64,000 nt of DNA from Nitrospira sp. (GTDB lineage: Bacteria; Nitrospirota; Nitrospiria; Nitrospirales; Nitrospiraceae). The DNA lies in NCBI GenBank assembly GCA_018242665.1, contig JAFEBL010000005.1:12049-76048 (forward strand), in the 5' to 3' direction. The number at the start of each line of letters is the position of its first letter. Positions within the stretch are counted from its first letter, which is position 1. A model generated the notes under the pieces. The model saw only the letters and a list, made by a program, of their open reading frames with translations, ran no database searches and was not told the origin of the DNA. A program made the translations under genes and the position numbers. This document shows positions 38,985 to 47,669 of the stretch, piece by piece.

Positions 38985-39512
38985 CTATTGATTCGGCTCA
39001 GCCGCGAGGGGTTCACCTTTCGCCGCCTCGGCTTCCAAGGCCTTCCGGGCGACATCGGCTTCCGGGCTGTCGGGATACTGGCCGGTCACCCGCTCATACA
39101 TCATCTGTGCTTTGTCGCGGTCGCCCTGCTTCGTATAGATTTGCCCGATCTTGAGGGTCGAGGCCGCGAGTTTCTGGCTCATCGGGTAGTCGGAGATGAG
39201 TTTGAAGAATGAGGTCAGCGCGTCATTGTGTCGTCCCATGCGGTACTGGCATTCGCCCATCCAATACTGCGCATTCGCCGAGAGCGACGATTGCCCGTGG
39301 AGTTCGAGGAAGAAGCGGAAGCCGGCGAGCGCTGCAGGATAGTCTTTATGACGGAACTCCTCCATCACGCGATCGTAGAGGCGATGTGCGGCATCGGGAG
39401 GCTGGGGCGTCGCCGCGAACAGATCGGACGTGGTGGCGAATGTGCCGGATAGGAGGAGCAGTGCGCAGGCGAGGCCTCGTGCTGAATCGGCAATGAATCG
39501 AGCCATGGTCAT
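38985..39512 (-). CDS. Periplasmic TPR protein (YbgF/CpoB-like)
   Basis: A 175-aa secreted tetratricopeptide protein. ATG 39512 has AAAGGGAG upstream and opens a signal peptide with hydrophobic ACALLLLSGTF ending near ATTSDLFAA. Three TPR-like repeats follow: RVMEEFRHKDYPAALAGFR, AQYWMGECQYRMGRHNDAL and LKIGQIYTKQGDRDKAQMM. The C-terminal arrangement resembles YbgF/CpoB of the Tol-Pal system, but the N-terminal coiled coil of CpoB and tol genes are absent, so the link is loose. A longer frame to 39722 is not credible. Confidence 0.75.
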   Translation of the reverse strand: MTMARFIADSARGLACALLLLSGTFATTSDLFAATPQPPDAAHRLYDRVMEEFRHKDYPAALAGFRFFLELHGQSSLSANAQYWMGECQYRMGRHNDALTSFFKLISDYPMSQKLAASTLKIGQIYTKQGDRDKAQMMYERVTGQYPDSPEADVARKALEAEAAKGEPLAAEPNQ

Positions 39513-39826
39513 GAGACTCCCTTTGTCTTCCGGGTGGAGAGGTCTGGTTCCGGTCGCTCGTTGCGAGTGGTTCCTATGAAAGAATTGCACCAGCACGAAG
39601 GGTGTCGGGAATCTGCTGTGAAATAGGCTGATTTCGATGGGACGGCGGCTGAATCGCTCCGATTGGAAGAGCGCGGCCTGTGCGGAAAGCAGACAGGAGT
39701 GTACGGAAACTGCCGCGGGCAACGTCGGCAGGGGCTCGACTTGACAGATGCCCGATGCTCAGTTGTTGCCGGTTAGCATGCTACTGGCGCGCCCTGTTGC
39801 AATTGTGTGGTATGCAGGAAGCGCTG
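39513..39826. other. Gene-free divergent gap
   Basis: A 314-bp interval between the TPR gene and the beta-helix gene. It contains a TTGACA hexamer (39741-39746) without a partner -10 and a 10-bp palindrome TAGCATGCTA (39774-39783). No gene seen. Confidence 0.4.
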
Positions 39827-40672
39827 ATGCAGCCCCATATGGAAAGACCGTTTGAACCAGGCTCCTCAGGAGCACGGAATGAGCCGCTTCAGGAACCGCC
39901 TCCCAACCCGAAGGGAGGTAGGACGCTCATCGTGGATGCCCGCGATCCCCACGCCTACCTCCGGCCGAGCGCCGCGCTGAAGGATGCTGGGGAGCACGAC
40001 CAGATCTTCATCCGTCCCGGCGTGTATGAAGATAAAGTGTTTGTGGCGGACCAGCCTGTGCGGCTCATTGGGGCTGGCCGCGATCATGTGCAGATCTACA
40101 GCCGCCGCGGGGGACCATTATATGTGCAGAGAGTGCCCAGCGGCCTCGTCACCGGGATCACGTTCCGGTACGTGGGAAGCGACCAGCATTCTGCAATGAA
40201 TCTGCTCGACTCGTCCTGTATCGTCACGCAGTGCCGCGCAACTGAGGGGGTGCTGTCAGGTGTGGTGATGTATGGCCCGGAAGCCAGGGCTATCTTTATC
40301 GACAACGAGGTCTGCTACAACCGGGAATCCGGCATCTTTGTGTTTGCGGGGGCTCAGCCGCGCGTAGCGGACAACCAGTGTTTCGGCAACCATCATTTTG
40401 GATTGGCCGTTCGAGATCCCGGAAGCCATCCAGAATGCGTGCGCAATCTGTGTCACGCGAACATGCTCAGTGGCATCTTGCTGTTCCATCACGCGGAGGC
40501 GCTGCTATTGGACAATACCTGCCGTGACAATCAGCACTGGGGACTCGTGATGACACCGGATACGCATCCGACGCCATCGCGTGAGGAGTTAGTGGAGGCG
40601 AATGTGTTTCAGCCGAATCCCCGAGGATCGCTGGTTGTGACGGAGCAGCCGCTTGCCGATATCGGAAGGTGA
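39827..40672 (+). CDS. Right-handed parallel beta-helix repeat protein
   Basis: A protein of about 281 aa with pectate-lyase/NosD-like beta-helix repeats (about 90-260). It shows stacked turns such as FIDNEVCYNRESGIFVFAG, VADNQCFGNHHFGLAVRD and LLLDNTCRDNQHWGLVM, with repeated Asn and Gly-Ile/Leu. No signal peptide is visible from this start. AGGAAG lies 6 nt before ATG 39827; ATG 39812 or 39839 are alternatives. The function (carbohydrate binding, assembly scaffold) is not deducible. Confidence 0.7.
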   Translation: MQPHMERPFEPGSSGARNEPLQEPPPNPKGGRTLIVDARDPHAYLRPSAALKDAGEHDQIFIRPGVYEDKVFVADQPVRLIGAGRDHVQIYSRRGGPLYVQRVPSGLVTGITFRYVGSDQHSAMNLLDSSCIVTQCRATEGVLSGVVMYGPEARAIFIDNEVCYNRESGIFVFAGAQPRVADNQCFGNHHFGLAVRDPGSHPECVRNLCHANMLSGILLFHHAEALLLDNTCRDNQHWGLVMTPDTHPTPSREELVEANVFQPNPRGSLVVTEQPLADIGR

Positions 40673-40727
40673 GCGCACGGGGGCTCTGGGCACGGCACGT
40701 CGAGGGGGGGCGAGCCGAACGTCTGTG

Positions 40728-41660
40728 CTACGGTAACGGTGCCGGGGTGCTCGATGGTGAACGTCCGGCGGGCGCATGGAAATGAAACCGCCCTCCGCCT
40801 TGGTGCTTGGCGGTATACATGGCTTTGTCCGCATGTCGGAGCAGTTCGTCGATTTCGTCGTCGTCCGACGGGTAGAGGGTGATCCCGATACTCACGCCAA
40901 TGGAGATACGATGCGGGCCGATCTGAAACGGCGAGCCGATCGACTCCACGATGCGCTTCGCCACAACCAGGACGTCCTCTCCGCCTGAAATCCCTTCCAG
41001 GATGGCCGTGAACTCATCGCCGCCCATGCGGGCGACGGTATCGACTTCACGCACGGATTCCAGCAATCGCGTGGCGACGTCTTTCAGCAGCAGATCGCCG
41101 ACATCGTGCCCGAGCGTGTCATTGACGGCCTTGAAGCGATCGAGGTCGAGCAGCATGACGGCTAGAGGCTGGTCCTTCCGCTTGCTGCGCGCCATCGCGT
41201 GAACGAGGCGATCCCGAAACAGAGGGCGGTTGATCAGCCCGGTGAGCTGGTCGTGCTGCGCCAAATAGGTTAGCCGTTCCTGCGCCTTCTTGCGCTCGAT
41301 CGCATACAGAATCGAGCGCGCCAGAAATTCGGTGCCGCCGTCCCCTTTGACCAGATAGTCCTGCGCGCCATGTTGGAGGGCTTGCAGCGCAAGCGGATGG
41401 TCATCGTGCCCGCTTAAGACGACGACCGGCACGTCGGGGCTGGTCGCCAAGACCTGGGTGACCGTGCTGAGTCCATGGGTGTCGGGGAGCGAGAGGTCGA
41501 GGAGTACCACGTCAAATCGGCCTCGGCTGAGTTTTGCGAGTCCATCTGACAGCATGGACGCGTGGGTGATGTCGAACTGATTCAACGACCACTCTGCCAG
41601 GAGGTCCTGGGTGAGTTGCGCATCCACCGCGTTGTCTTCGACCAGCAACAGTTTGATCAT
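40728..41660 (-). CDS. Response regulator with GGDEF diguanylate cyclase domain
   Basis: About 310 aa. The receiver domain (1-120) has acidic pocket VEDN, phosphoacceptor Asp55 in VVLLDLSLPD, Ser in VLSGHDD and Lys in YLVKGDG. The GGDEF domain (about 140-300) has an intact active-site motif MGGDEF and, five residues before it, the RxxD product-inhibition site (REVD). It is thus predicted to make c-di-GMP upon phosphorylation, with feedback control. A PilZ receptor candidate is in the window. ATG 41660 starts the receiver; an upstream start (41687) is less likely. Confidence 0.9.
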   Translation of the reverse strand: MIKLLLVEDNAVDAQLTQDLLAEWSLNQFDITHASMLSDGLAKLSRGRFDVVLLDLSLPDTHGLSTVTQVLATSPDVPVVVLSGHDDHPLALQALQHGAQDYLVKGDGGTEFLARSILYAIERKKAQERLTYLAQHDQLTGLINRPLFRDRLVHAMARSKRKDQPLAVMLLDLDRFKAVNDTLGHDVGDLLLKDVATRLLESVREVDTVARMGGDEFTAILEGISGGEDVLVVAKRIVESIGSPFQIGPHRISIGVSIGITLYPSDDDEIDELLRHADKAMYTAKHQGGGRFHFHAPAGRSPSSTPAPLP

Positions 41661-41724
41661 GAGTCGGTGCCCCTGCCTTGGCAACATGCAGCGAGAGCGC
41701 TCACGTAGCGGAAGGGCGAGGGAT

Positions 41725-41746
41725 GTGCCATCCGTACCGGTGGCAC
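41725..41746. promoter_or_regulatory. Inverted repeat upstream of the GGDEF gene
   Basis: GTGCCA (41725-41730) pairs with TGGCAC (41741-41746), and an inner CCG/CGG extends the stem with a 1-nt bulge. It sits 65 bp before the GGDEF gene start. Operator or leader hairpin is possible. The rest of 41747-42032 shows no gene. Confidence 0.35.
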
Positions 41747-42032
41747 CTAAGCTGAGGCGATTCTAGCACGTCGATTTCAACCTTCAAACAACAGGCTGCT
41801 TCCGCGTTGTCCGTTCTGTTCGATGAGATCGCATCGACCAGCTGCCGTCGATGAGCGTCACGGAAGTGCCGTGGCGAGATAACGGACACGAACGGGCCCA
41901 CGGACAAAATACGGCCGGATTTTGCCAAAAATAGTTTGGCTTGTTCGACGGTGTGTTCAAGGGGTGTCCAGCGTGGTGTGGCTAAGCGCGTGAAGACATT
42001 GGATCTGGGCGCTTTTGAACAATTGGTGGCAG

Positions 42033-42047
42033 TGGCACGCAATCTGC
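42033..42047 (+). promoter_or_regulatory. Candidate sigma-54 (-24/-12) promoter
   Basis: TGGCACG then 4 bp then CTGC, against the consensus TGGCACGNNNNTTGC: a single mismatch, with exact -24/-12 spacing. The lytic transglycosylase ATG is 70 bp downstream. A sigma-54 gene or activator is not in the window. Confidence 0.45.
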
Positions 42048-42116
42048 GGGTGTACGCGCAGTTCGCAATGACCTGGCGTGCCTGCAAGATGCGCGACGGA
42101 AAACATGGGAGGACGT

Positions 42117-42866
42117 ATGGCCCACGAACGACGTGTCCCGAATAGGTTGCATCGCACGATGGGCGAGGTACGGATGCCCGTTGCCTGGACGATTCCCCTG
42201 GCGCTTGCCGGCGCACTGGCTGCTGGCGACTCGGTGTTCGCGGAGAGTGACATCTATGGATATGTGGGGGCAAATGGCGTATTTGAGATGACCAACGTCC
42301 CCACCGACCGGCGGTTTCGCCCGGCCGATTCCCACGCGCGTCGATTGGCGCATCGAGTGTCGGTGGAAGAAGTGGGAGAAGCGGTTGAGCGATATGCCTG
42401 GCAGTTCCACATACATCCGGCCCTGCTTCTGGCCGTGATCAAAGCGGAGTCGGACTTCAATCCGACCGTCATTTCGAGAGCGGGTGCGGTAGGGCTGATG
42501 CAATTGATTCCTGAGACGGCGATTCGGCACGGGGTGCACAACCTGTACGATACCGGGGACAACATTCGCGGCGGCGCGCGGCACCTGCGTTATTTGCTGG
42601 ACCGCTTCAACGGCAACGTACGGCTGGCGGTGGCGGCATACAATGCGGGTGAGCGGCGAGTCGAGCGATATCGTGCCATTCCGCCCTATCAGGAAACTCG
42701 AGACTATGTTCGGAAAGTGATGATGTACTACAAAAGTTTCCGGGGAGATTATCAAACTAGCCCTGCAAAGGCGGTGTTGCTCGCCATGTACCACAAGCCA
42801 GTACAGCTGGATCCCGCATCCGTTTCGGTCGATTTCCGAGTTGCGCGCCCGATTGTGAAAAAGTAG
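42117..42866 (+). CDS. Lytic transglycosylase (SLT domain, MltE/Slt70-like)
   Basis: A 249-aa predicted peptidoglycan lyase. ATG 42117 has GGGAGG upstream and opens a signal-like segment (MPVAWTIPLALAGALAAGDSV, ending FAES). The lysozyme-like SLT fold (about 95-215) carries the catalytic Glu in LLLAVIKAESDFNP, then GAVGLMQLIPETA and LAVAAYNAGE. Products are 1,6-anhydro muropeptides, which AnmK (encoded 4 kb upstream) can recycle. Confidence 0.88.
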   Translation: MAHERRVPNRLHRTMGEVRMPVAWTIPLALAGALAAGDSVFAESDIYGYVGANGVFEMTNVPTDRRFRPADSHARRLAHRVSVEEVGEAVERYAWQFHIHPALLLAVIKAESDFNPTVISRAGAVGLMQLIPETAIRHGVHNLYDTGDNIRGGARHLRYLLDRFNGNVRLAVAAYNAGERRVERYRAIPPYQETRDYVRKVMMYYKSFRGDYQTSPAKAVLLAMYHKPVQLDPASVSVDFRVARPIVKK

Positions 42867-42909
42867 GCAGAGAGGATGAGCCATCGGGCTCCTTGACCAG
42901 TACGATGCC

Positions 42910-43590
42910 TTAGTGCAGGTAGCCTGGAGGCAGGGCGTTCAAAATTAAGGCATCCGGGACCATGCCCAGCGCCCGGATGGTCTTATCAAGGGCAGGATCA
43001 TGGTAGGTTTCGGCCGTGAACGATTCTCGCTCCACGTAGTGCGGGTTGAGCCGAGAGAGCGTCTCATTGATGTAGAGTGACGGATGGGCCAGGAGACCTT
43101 GCCGCAACACTTTGTTCGGCAACGTGTCTGCGTGATATTGGCAAATGCCGGAGAGTGCCGGATGGGATCCAAGAAATTCTTCCAATTTCCATTCATACTC
43201 GAGAAGTGTTGAAAAATCTCCTTCCGGACCAAATTCCATAGTCATATCGCCTGTGCACCACAGCCCCTCATATCCGTCCCGCAATGACTGGGCCAAAGAC
43301 TCCTCCAGCATGCCTAACATACGGCCACTATCGAAATGCCCATCGGTGAGATGAGTGCTGGTCGACGACAGTGCGAGTCGGCCTCTCTCGACTTCCTCCG
43401 TCACATCGATCCCTGCGGCCAAGAGATAGGGGCGAATCGCGGCAACCATGGTCGCGGTATTGAAATAGAGGCAGCGACAATTCTCGGAGAGCTTTTGTCG
43501 AATGACGACCGAAAGCCCCGGCAGATGCGTCGCAGGAGAACCTCTATAAATCAGACATTGGTGGCGGGGAGTGGGAGCCGTGATATGCAT
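42910..43590 (-). CDS. MEDS-domain sensory protein (DcmR-like)
   Basis: A 226-aa protein consisting almost wholly of a MEDS (methanogen/methylotroph, DcmR sensory) domain. It fits the family in CLIYRGSP, SVVIRQKLSENCRCLYFN, LSSTSTHLTDGHFDSGRML, and a conserved GLWCTGDMTMEFG strand-turn. There is no kinase or HTH fused, so it would need a partner to signal. It lies just left of the island boundary, and its promoter region (43591-43857) holds a perfect palindrome. Confidence 0.7.
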   Translation of the reverse strand: MHITAPTPRHQCLIYRGSPATHLPGLSVVIRQKLSENCRCLYFNTATMVAAIRPYLLAAGIDVTEEVERGRLALSSTSTHLTDGHFDSGRMLGMLEESLAQSLRDGYEGLWCTGDMTMEFGPEGDFSTLLEYEWKLEEFLGSHPALSGICQYHADTLPNKVLRQGLLAHPSLYINETLSRLNPHYVERESFTAETYHDPALDKTIRALGMVPDALILNALPPGYLH

Positions 43591-43857
43591 GGGTGCCGTT
43601 GAAGTACGAATGGACCTGCTATGGGGTCATTGAACAATCGATGCCGTTGACTCTCTACATAGTATCGCATAAGGGTTATTCGGCCGCATGAATTTTATAA
43701 AATCATGAATACATGTTGCCGGTATCGGCCAGGCTGAACCTGGCGGCGCGGTGCACATGTGCCCGATCTCTACCATGTTAGCCAAAAGAATTGGCTTCTC
43801 GTGAAGCAATCCGATCTGGAACGGGGCTGCGGTCCTGATGAAGAGGGAAAAATAAGG
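43591..43857. promoter_or_regulatory. Upstream region of MEDS gene with 12-bp AT palindrome
   Basis: No gene seen. ATTTTATAAAAT at 43692-43703 is a perfect palindrome, flanked on both sides by CATG, about 100 bp before the MEDS start; it could be an operator. A 6-bp hairpin (GCCAGG/CCTGGC, 43728-43744) lies beside it. Confidence 0.4.
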
Positions 43858-43900
43858 TTGGTTGCGGGGGCCGGATTTGAACCGACGACCTTTGGGTTAT
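43858..43900. repeat. Left direct repeat of the tRNA-fMet island (att-like)
   Basis: A 43-bp sequence identical to 48420-48462, i.e. the tRNA-fMet 3' part from the anticodon loop to the CCA end plus one base. Here the 5' half of the tRNA is missing, so it is a fragment, as left by site-specific integration into a tRNA 3' end. Confidence 0.9.
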
Positions 43901-44297
43901 AAGATGCGTATTGGGTGATTTGCTAATGCCTTGATCTTACGTTTGGTTTCTCGCTTTGTTTATCGAAATCAGTGAGTTGCACCATTCTATAGAGTATGAT
44001 GCCTTCTAAAGATTTTTGTCCATTTTGGCTAGGTTTAGCACAAATTTAGCGCAGTCTTAGTTTGGTACGGATCAGCAGCACCGTGGACTGACTTTGTTAT
44101 TCTGGCACTGCTAAGGGTCGGTGGCAGGGCCGAGTCGCAATGGCAAGCGTCAACAGAATCAACGCCCCGCCACGCCGGAGTTTACGGTGTCATTGCTTTG
44201 GCATCCATGCTTAGAAACCGATCTCGCGCATCGCTGGTTCCCCGTCCATGTGAAGAATCTATGCAGTATTCCTCGAAAGGAATGAACCTCTGGGACG
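43901..44297. other. AT-rich gene-free left end of the island
   Basis: About 400 bp without a credible gene. It holds a close direct repeat, TTTAGCACA (44034-44042) and TTTAGCGCA (44045-44053), 11 bp apart, which could be recombinase arm sites. The base composition is distinctly lower in GC than the surrounding genes. Confidence 0.5.
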
Positions 44298-45746
44298 ATG
44301 TTGAGGCAACCGTTCGCATTATATGTTGTCGCAGGAATATGCAGTGCCGGGGCACTCGCCGGTGGCAATGCGCTCCACGCCATGTGGCCGGATTGGCGCT
44401 GGCAGCATGAGCCGCTGCACTCCATGATAGAGGCCGTGGGAGGTCTCGGCGCTATTGCGATGGCGATGGTGTTGCTGCACACGCACGACAAATCCATCTC
44501 AGGCCAATATCGCGTGCTGGCTGCAGGATTTCTCGGGATGGGAATCCTCGAAGAGTTTCATGCGGCGGCACGACCAGGCAACGGATTTGTCCTATTTCGC
44601 AATATGGCTAGCATAGCCGGTAGCATTGGATTGTTAGTGGTCTGGAAGAGACACGTGTCAGCAGAGCACGTTGAGGGGCGCTGGCTTCCCTGGGTCATCG
44701 CGATCGGTGCACTGTCGGTCGGAATCTGGTTTCTGGTATTTCCGCAATACATACCTGAGATGATGCGAAATGGTGAACTGACTCCGGCGGCAGTCGCTCC
44801 GCAAAGCATCGCATGCGTGTTATTTCTGCTCGCAGCTGCACGCCTTCTGTGGGACTATCGCCGCTCAAAGAAGTCAGAGGATGCATTGTTCGCGAGCCTT
44901 GCGCTTCTCTACGGGCTAGCCGAATTTGTATTCATGCACTCGATTCCCTGGGACGATCGCTGGTGGTTCTGGCATTCTCTGCGCCTGATCGCTTGTTTAT
45001 TAGCTTTGGTATACATTGGCCGAAGCTATATACACATGACGCACGACTTACAGGCATCCCTCGTAGAGAACATCCATGCCCAGGAGACGCTGAGTCAGAG
45101 CGAGGGCCAGATCCGTCGAATACTCAATGCACGAGAGCGCATGGCCCAGGACCTCCATGACAGCACCATCCAGTCCCTGTTCGCGATCAACCTCAACCTC
45201 GAACGATGCCAACGGCTCATGTCAATCACGCATCATGATGTTGGCGCGCAGTTGGGCAGAGCCGTAGTAGGCCTGACGGCGGTGATCCGAGACCTGCGGG
45301 GATACATTCTTGGTTTGGAGTCCCCGATCTCGAACGGACCCACATTCGAAGCGGCCCTGACGTCGCTCGTCCACGACATGAACCATTCACCCGAGATTCA
45401 TTTCCGAATGCACGTGAGCCCCGAGGCTGTGGACCGGTTGACTCCGGAGCAAGCCACGCAACTCCTCCCCATTGCGCGGGAAGCCATGAGTAACAGTCTC
45501 CGTCACGCCGCCGCTCACACGATCAGCCTCACGCTTCAATTGCACGATGAGATGGTTCGCATGATGGTGGAAGATGATGGAGTTGGATTCGACGCCGGCA
45601 CGGTTCACAGTCATGGTCACGGACTGAGGAATATGGCACAACGCGCCAGAACGTTGGGCGGCCGCTTCGAAGTCAGATCTGATCCAGGCCACGGAACACG
45701 GATGATCTGTGATCTCCCTCAGGATCGTGATGAAGCCACAGTCTGA
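44298..45746 (+). CDS. Membrane sensor histidine kinase (HisKA_3/NarX class)
   Basis: A 482-aa kinase. The N-terminal 250 residues hold about seven hydrophobic helices (e.g. 6-25, 45-62, 73-92, 108-124, 131-150, 170-190, 205-222, 228-250) and no periplasmic domain, so it likely senses within the membrane. A short coiled linker precedes the dimerisation/His box at about 280-300, with phosphoacceptor His287 in DLHDST. The ATPase region has EAMSNSLRHAAAHTI (N box), DDGVGF (G1) and GHGLRNMAQRA (G2). It overlaps the response regulator gene by 17 bp. This is a LiaS/NarX/DegS-type two-component sensor; the signal is unknown. Confidence 0.9.
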   Translation: MLRQPFALYVVAGICSAGALAGGNALHAMWPDWRWQHEPLHSMIEAVGGLGAIAMAMVLLHTHDKSISGQYRVLAAGFLGMGILEEFHAAARPGNGFVLFRNMASIAGSIGLLVVWKRHVSAEHVEGRWLPWVIAIGALSVGIWFLVFPQYIPEMMRNGELTPAAVAPQSIACVLFLLAAARLLWDYRRSKKSEDALFASLALLYGLAEFVFMHSIPWDDRWWFWHSLRLIACLLALVYIGRSYIHMTHDLQASLVENIHAQETLSQSEGQIRRILNARERMAQDLHDSTIQSLFAINLNLERCQRLMSITHHDVGAQLGRAVVGLTAVIRDLRGYILGLESPISNGPTFEAALTSLVHDMNHSPEIHFRMHVSPEAVDRLTPEQATQLLPIAREAMSNSLRHAAAHTISLTLQLHDEMVRMMVEDDGVGFDAGTVHSHGHGLRNMAQRARTLGGRFEVRSDPGHGTRMICDLPQDRDEATV

Positions 45747-46395
45747 GACAAAACTCATTCGGCTCTTGCTGGTTGACGATCACGAAGTCCTTCGTATTGG
45801 TCTGCGAACCTTGTTCACTGAAGCCGGGGCATTTCAGGTCGTCGGTGAGGCCGGCACTATGGCCGCGGCAGTGGCTGAAGCCGCGAGATTGAAGCCACAG
45901 GTCGTCTTGATGGATGTTCGGCTTCCAGATGGGAGCGGAATCGACGCGTGCCGTATGATTCGTGCCGATCATGAGGATACGAGGGTACTGTTCCTAACTT
46001 CGTTTGCAGACGATGACGCCGTGCTCGCCACGATATTAGCCGGTGCCAACGGGTTTCTTCTGAAAGAAGTGAGTAGTGAGCAGTTGATCCAAGCCGTTAA
46101 GACGGTGGCGTCAGGACGATCTATCCTCGACTCGGCCGTCACCCAGCGGGTGCTTACCAAAGTGCGATCCGGGTCCACGCCGTCAGCGCAGGGGAAACGT
46201 GATCCGTTGTCACCGCAGGAGGAACGAGTGTTGGCTTTGGTCGCAGACGGCAAGACCAATAAAGAAATCGCTGTGTCCTTGAACTTAAGCGACAAAACCG
46301 TCGGGCACTACCTCGAAAATATCTTCCAAAAGCTGCAGGTTACGCGGCGCGCACAAGCTGCCGTCTATTTCACTCAACAACAAACGAAGCAGTAG
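45730..46395 (+). CDS. Response regulator, NarL/FixJ family
   Basis: A 221-aa transcription regulator. The receiver domain has VDDHEV, phosphoacceptor Asp62 in VVLMDVRLPDG and Lys in FLLKEVS. The C-terminal LuxR-type HTH (about 155-215) shows LSPQEERVLALVADGKTNKEI and SDKTVGHYLENIFQKL. ATG 45730 (AGGA upstream) overlaps the kinase 3' end, so the pair is co-translated. The first likely targets are the downstream DsrE and TlpA genes (138 bp further). Confidence 0.92.
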   Translation: MKPQSETKLIRLLLVDDHEVLRIGLRTLFTEAGAFQVVGEAGTMAAAVAEAARLKPQVVLMDVRLPDGSGIDACRMIRADHEDTRVLFLTSFADDDAVLATILAGANGFLLKEVSSEQLIQAVKTVASGRSILDSAVTQRVLTKVRSGSTPSAQGKRDPLSPQEERVLALVADGKTNKEIAVSLNLSDKTVGHYLENIFQKLQVTRRAQAAVYFTQQQTKQ

Positions 46396-46533
46396 GGGCA
46401 TCTGCCCCTGTCGAGTAGGGGAGAAATCGTTCCGAAATTGGAGCGACGTCCCCTACTCATCCCTCTGCATGCTCCGTACTATAAGCCCATGAGCTCGGTG
46501 CTAGTTCACATTAACAATCCTTAGGAGGTTGTC

Positions 46534-47004
46534 ATGTTGAGCCTATTGGGCCGCACACAGATATTGATGATGGTCTTGACCCTCACAGCTGCGCTGGCTT
46601 TGCCATCCTGGCAGGCTCAAGCGGGAGCAGCCCAGGGAGAGGGTAAGGTAAAGGTTCTCTACCACGTCGATGGAAAAGATCCCGAAGTGGCGAAATACGC
46701 ACTTGCCCTTATCAATAAGCATATTGATGCGGAAGGCGGGCCCGATAAGATCGATGTCGAACTGGTCGTGCATGGACCGGCATTGGAGTTGTTCGAGAAG
46801 GACAGAATGGATGCCGAGATGACGAAACGATTTGATCAGATTATCGAAAAGGGGGCGAAGGCCGAAATGTGTCAGGTCTCGATGAAAGCGTTCGGCAAAA
46901 CCATAGACAATCTGGCGAAAGGATTTGTCGCTACACTCCACCCAGTGGCCGTCAAGCGCATCGCAGATCTGCAGAAAGAAGGCTATCTCTATATTAAGCC
47001 ATGA
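46534..47004 (+). CDS. Secreted DsrE-family protein
   Basis: A 156-aa protein with a signal peptide (LMMVLTLTAALALPSWQAQA) and a DsrE/TusD-like domain: KVKVLYHVDGKDPEVAKYAL, VELVVHGPALELF and FVATLHPVAVKRIADLQKEGY. One Cys, Cys113 (EMCQVSMKAF), is at the position commonly used by sulfur carriers. Most DsrE proteins are cytoplasmic, so secretion is unusual but known in this subfamily. GGAGG lies 7 nt before ATG. The next gene is a secreted thioredoxin, suggesting a periplasmic sulfur or thiol relay (inference). Confidence 0.8.
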   Translation: MLSLLGRTQILMMVLTLTAALALPSWQAQAGAAQGEGKVKVLYHVDGKDPEVAKYALALINKHIDAEGGPDKIDVELVVHGPALELFEKDRMDAEMTKRFDQIIEKGAKAEMCQVSMKAFGKTIDNLAKGFVATLHPVAVKRIADLQKEGYLYIKP

Positions 47005-47021
47005 GGAGGAACTGGATAGTC

Positions 47022-47525
47022 ATGAATCAATTCATAGCGAGCATTGTCCTCTGTCTCATCGTGCTCGTGGGTGCTTCGAAACTGCAAGCGGCTGCAGTGG
47101 GCACCCCGGCACCAGCATTCGAATTGGTGACATTCTCCGGCCAGACGTATAACAACCACATACAGACAGGTCGGCCGTTATTGCTGATTTTCTGGGCACC
47201 GTGGTGCAACGTCTGCCAGCGTGACCTACCGCTCCTAAGCGAGTTTTATCAGCGCGACAAACCGCCTCAGCTCGGTGTGGTCTCGGTCGGTTTCGCCGAC
47301 ACCAGAACAAACGTCGAACGCTTTGTGAAAGAACGGTCTGGAACGTTCGTCTATCCGACTGCGTACGACGAAGATCGATGGGTGGCGCAAGCGTTCAAGG
47401 TGAATGCGACTCCAACATACGTGCTTTTGGATGATCAAGGAATCGTTGTGCTAGTTCATCGAGGAGGGGGGGTACTTCAGAATCCTCAGTTCCGGAACTT
47501 TCTGCATGCGATGGTCTCCAGCTGA
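47022..47525 (+). CDS. TlpA/ResA-like secreted thioredoxin
   Basis: A 167-aa protein with an N-terminal signal or anchor (about 4-22, FIASIVLCLIVLVGASKLQA) and a TlpA thioredoxin fold. The redox motif is WCNVC (Cys62 and Cys65), cis-Pro is in NATPTYVLL. AGGAGG (47004-47009) precedes ATG 47022. An ATG at 47001 overlaps the DsrE stop, but lacks a ribosome site. It probably reduces or transfers disulfides or sulfur in the periplasm and may service the DsrE Cys. Confidence 0.85.
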   Translation: MNQFIASIVLCLIVLVGASKLQAAAVGTPAPAFELVTFSGQTYNNHIQTGRPLLLIFWAPWCNVCQRDLPLLSEFYQRDKPPQLGVVSVGFADTRTNVERFVKERSGTFVYPTAYDEDRWVAQAFKVNATPTYVLLDDQGIVVLVHRGGGVLQNPQFRNFLHAMVSS

Positions 47526-47634
47526 CTTCAGTTTGGGTGTTGCATAGGCTAATCAAGACAGGTCAGCCGGTAGAGCGGTCGTGTTCAATGGTGTTGTAGT
47601 TCAATCGAAGAAGTAAAGCGTGTGCGTTTCTTAA

Positions 47635-47669
47635 CGGCATGCGGACTAGACGCTTAGGTCTGTATGCCG
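47635..47669. terminator. Hairpin between convergent TlpA and HhH genes
   Basis: An 11-bp stem (47635-47645 with 47659-47669, two G-U pairs) with an inner CTA/TAG. It is placed between convergent genes and overlaps the end of the broken HhH gene. There is no T run, so intrinsic termination is uncertain. The rest of 47526-47634 has nothing recognisable. Confidence 0.4.
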
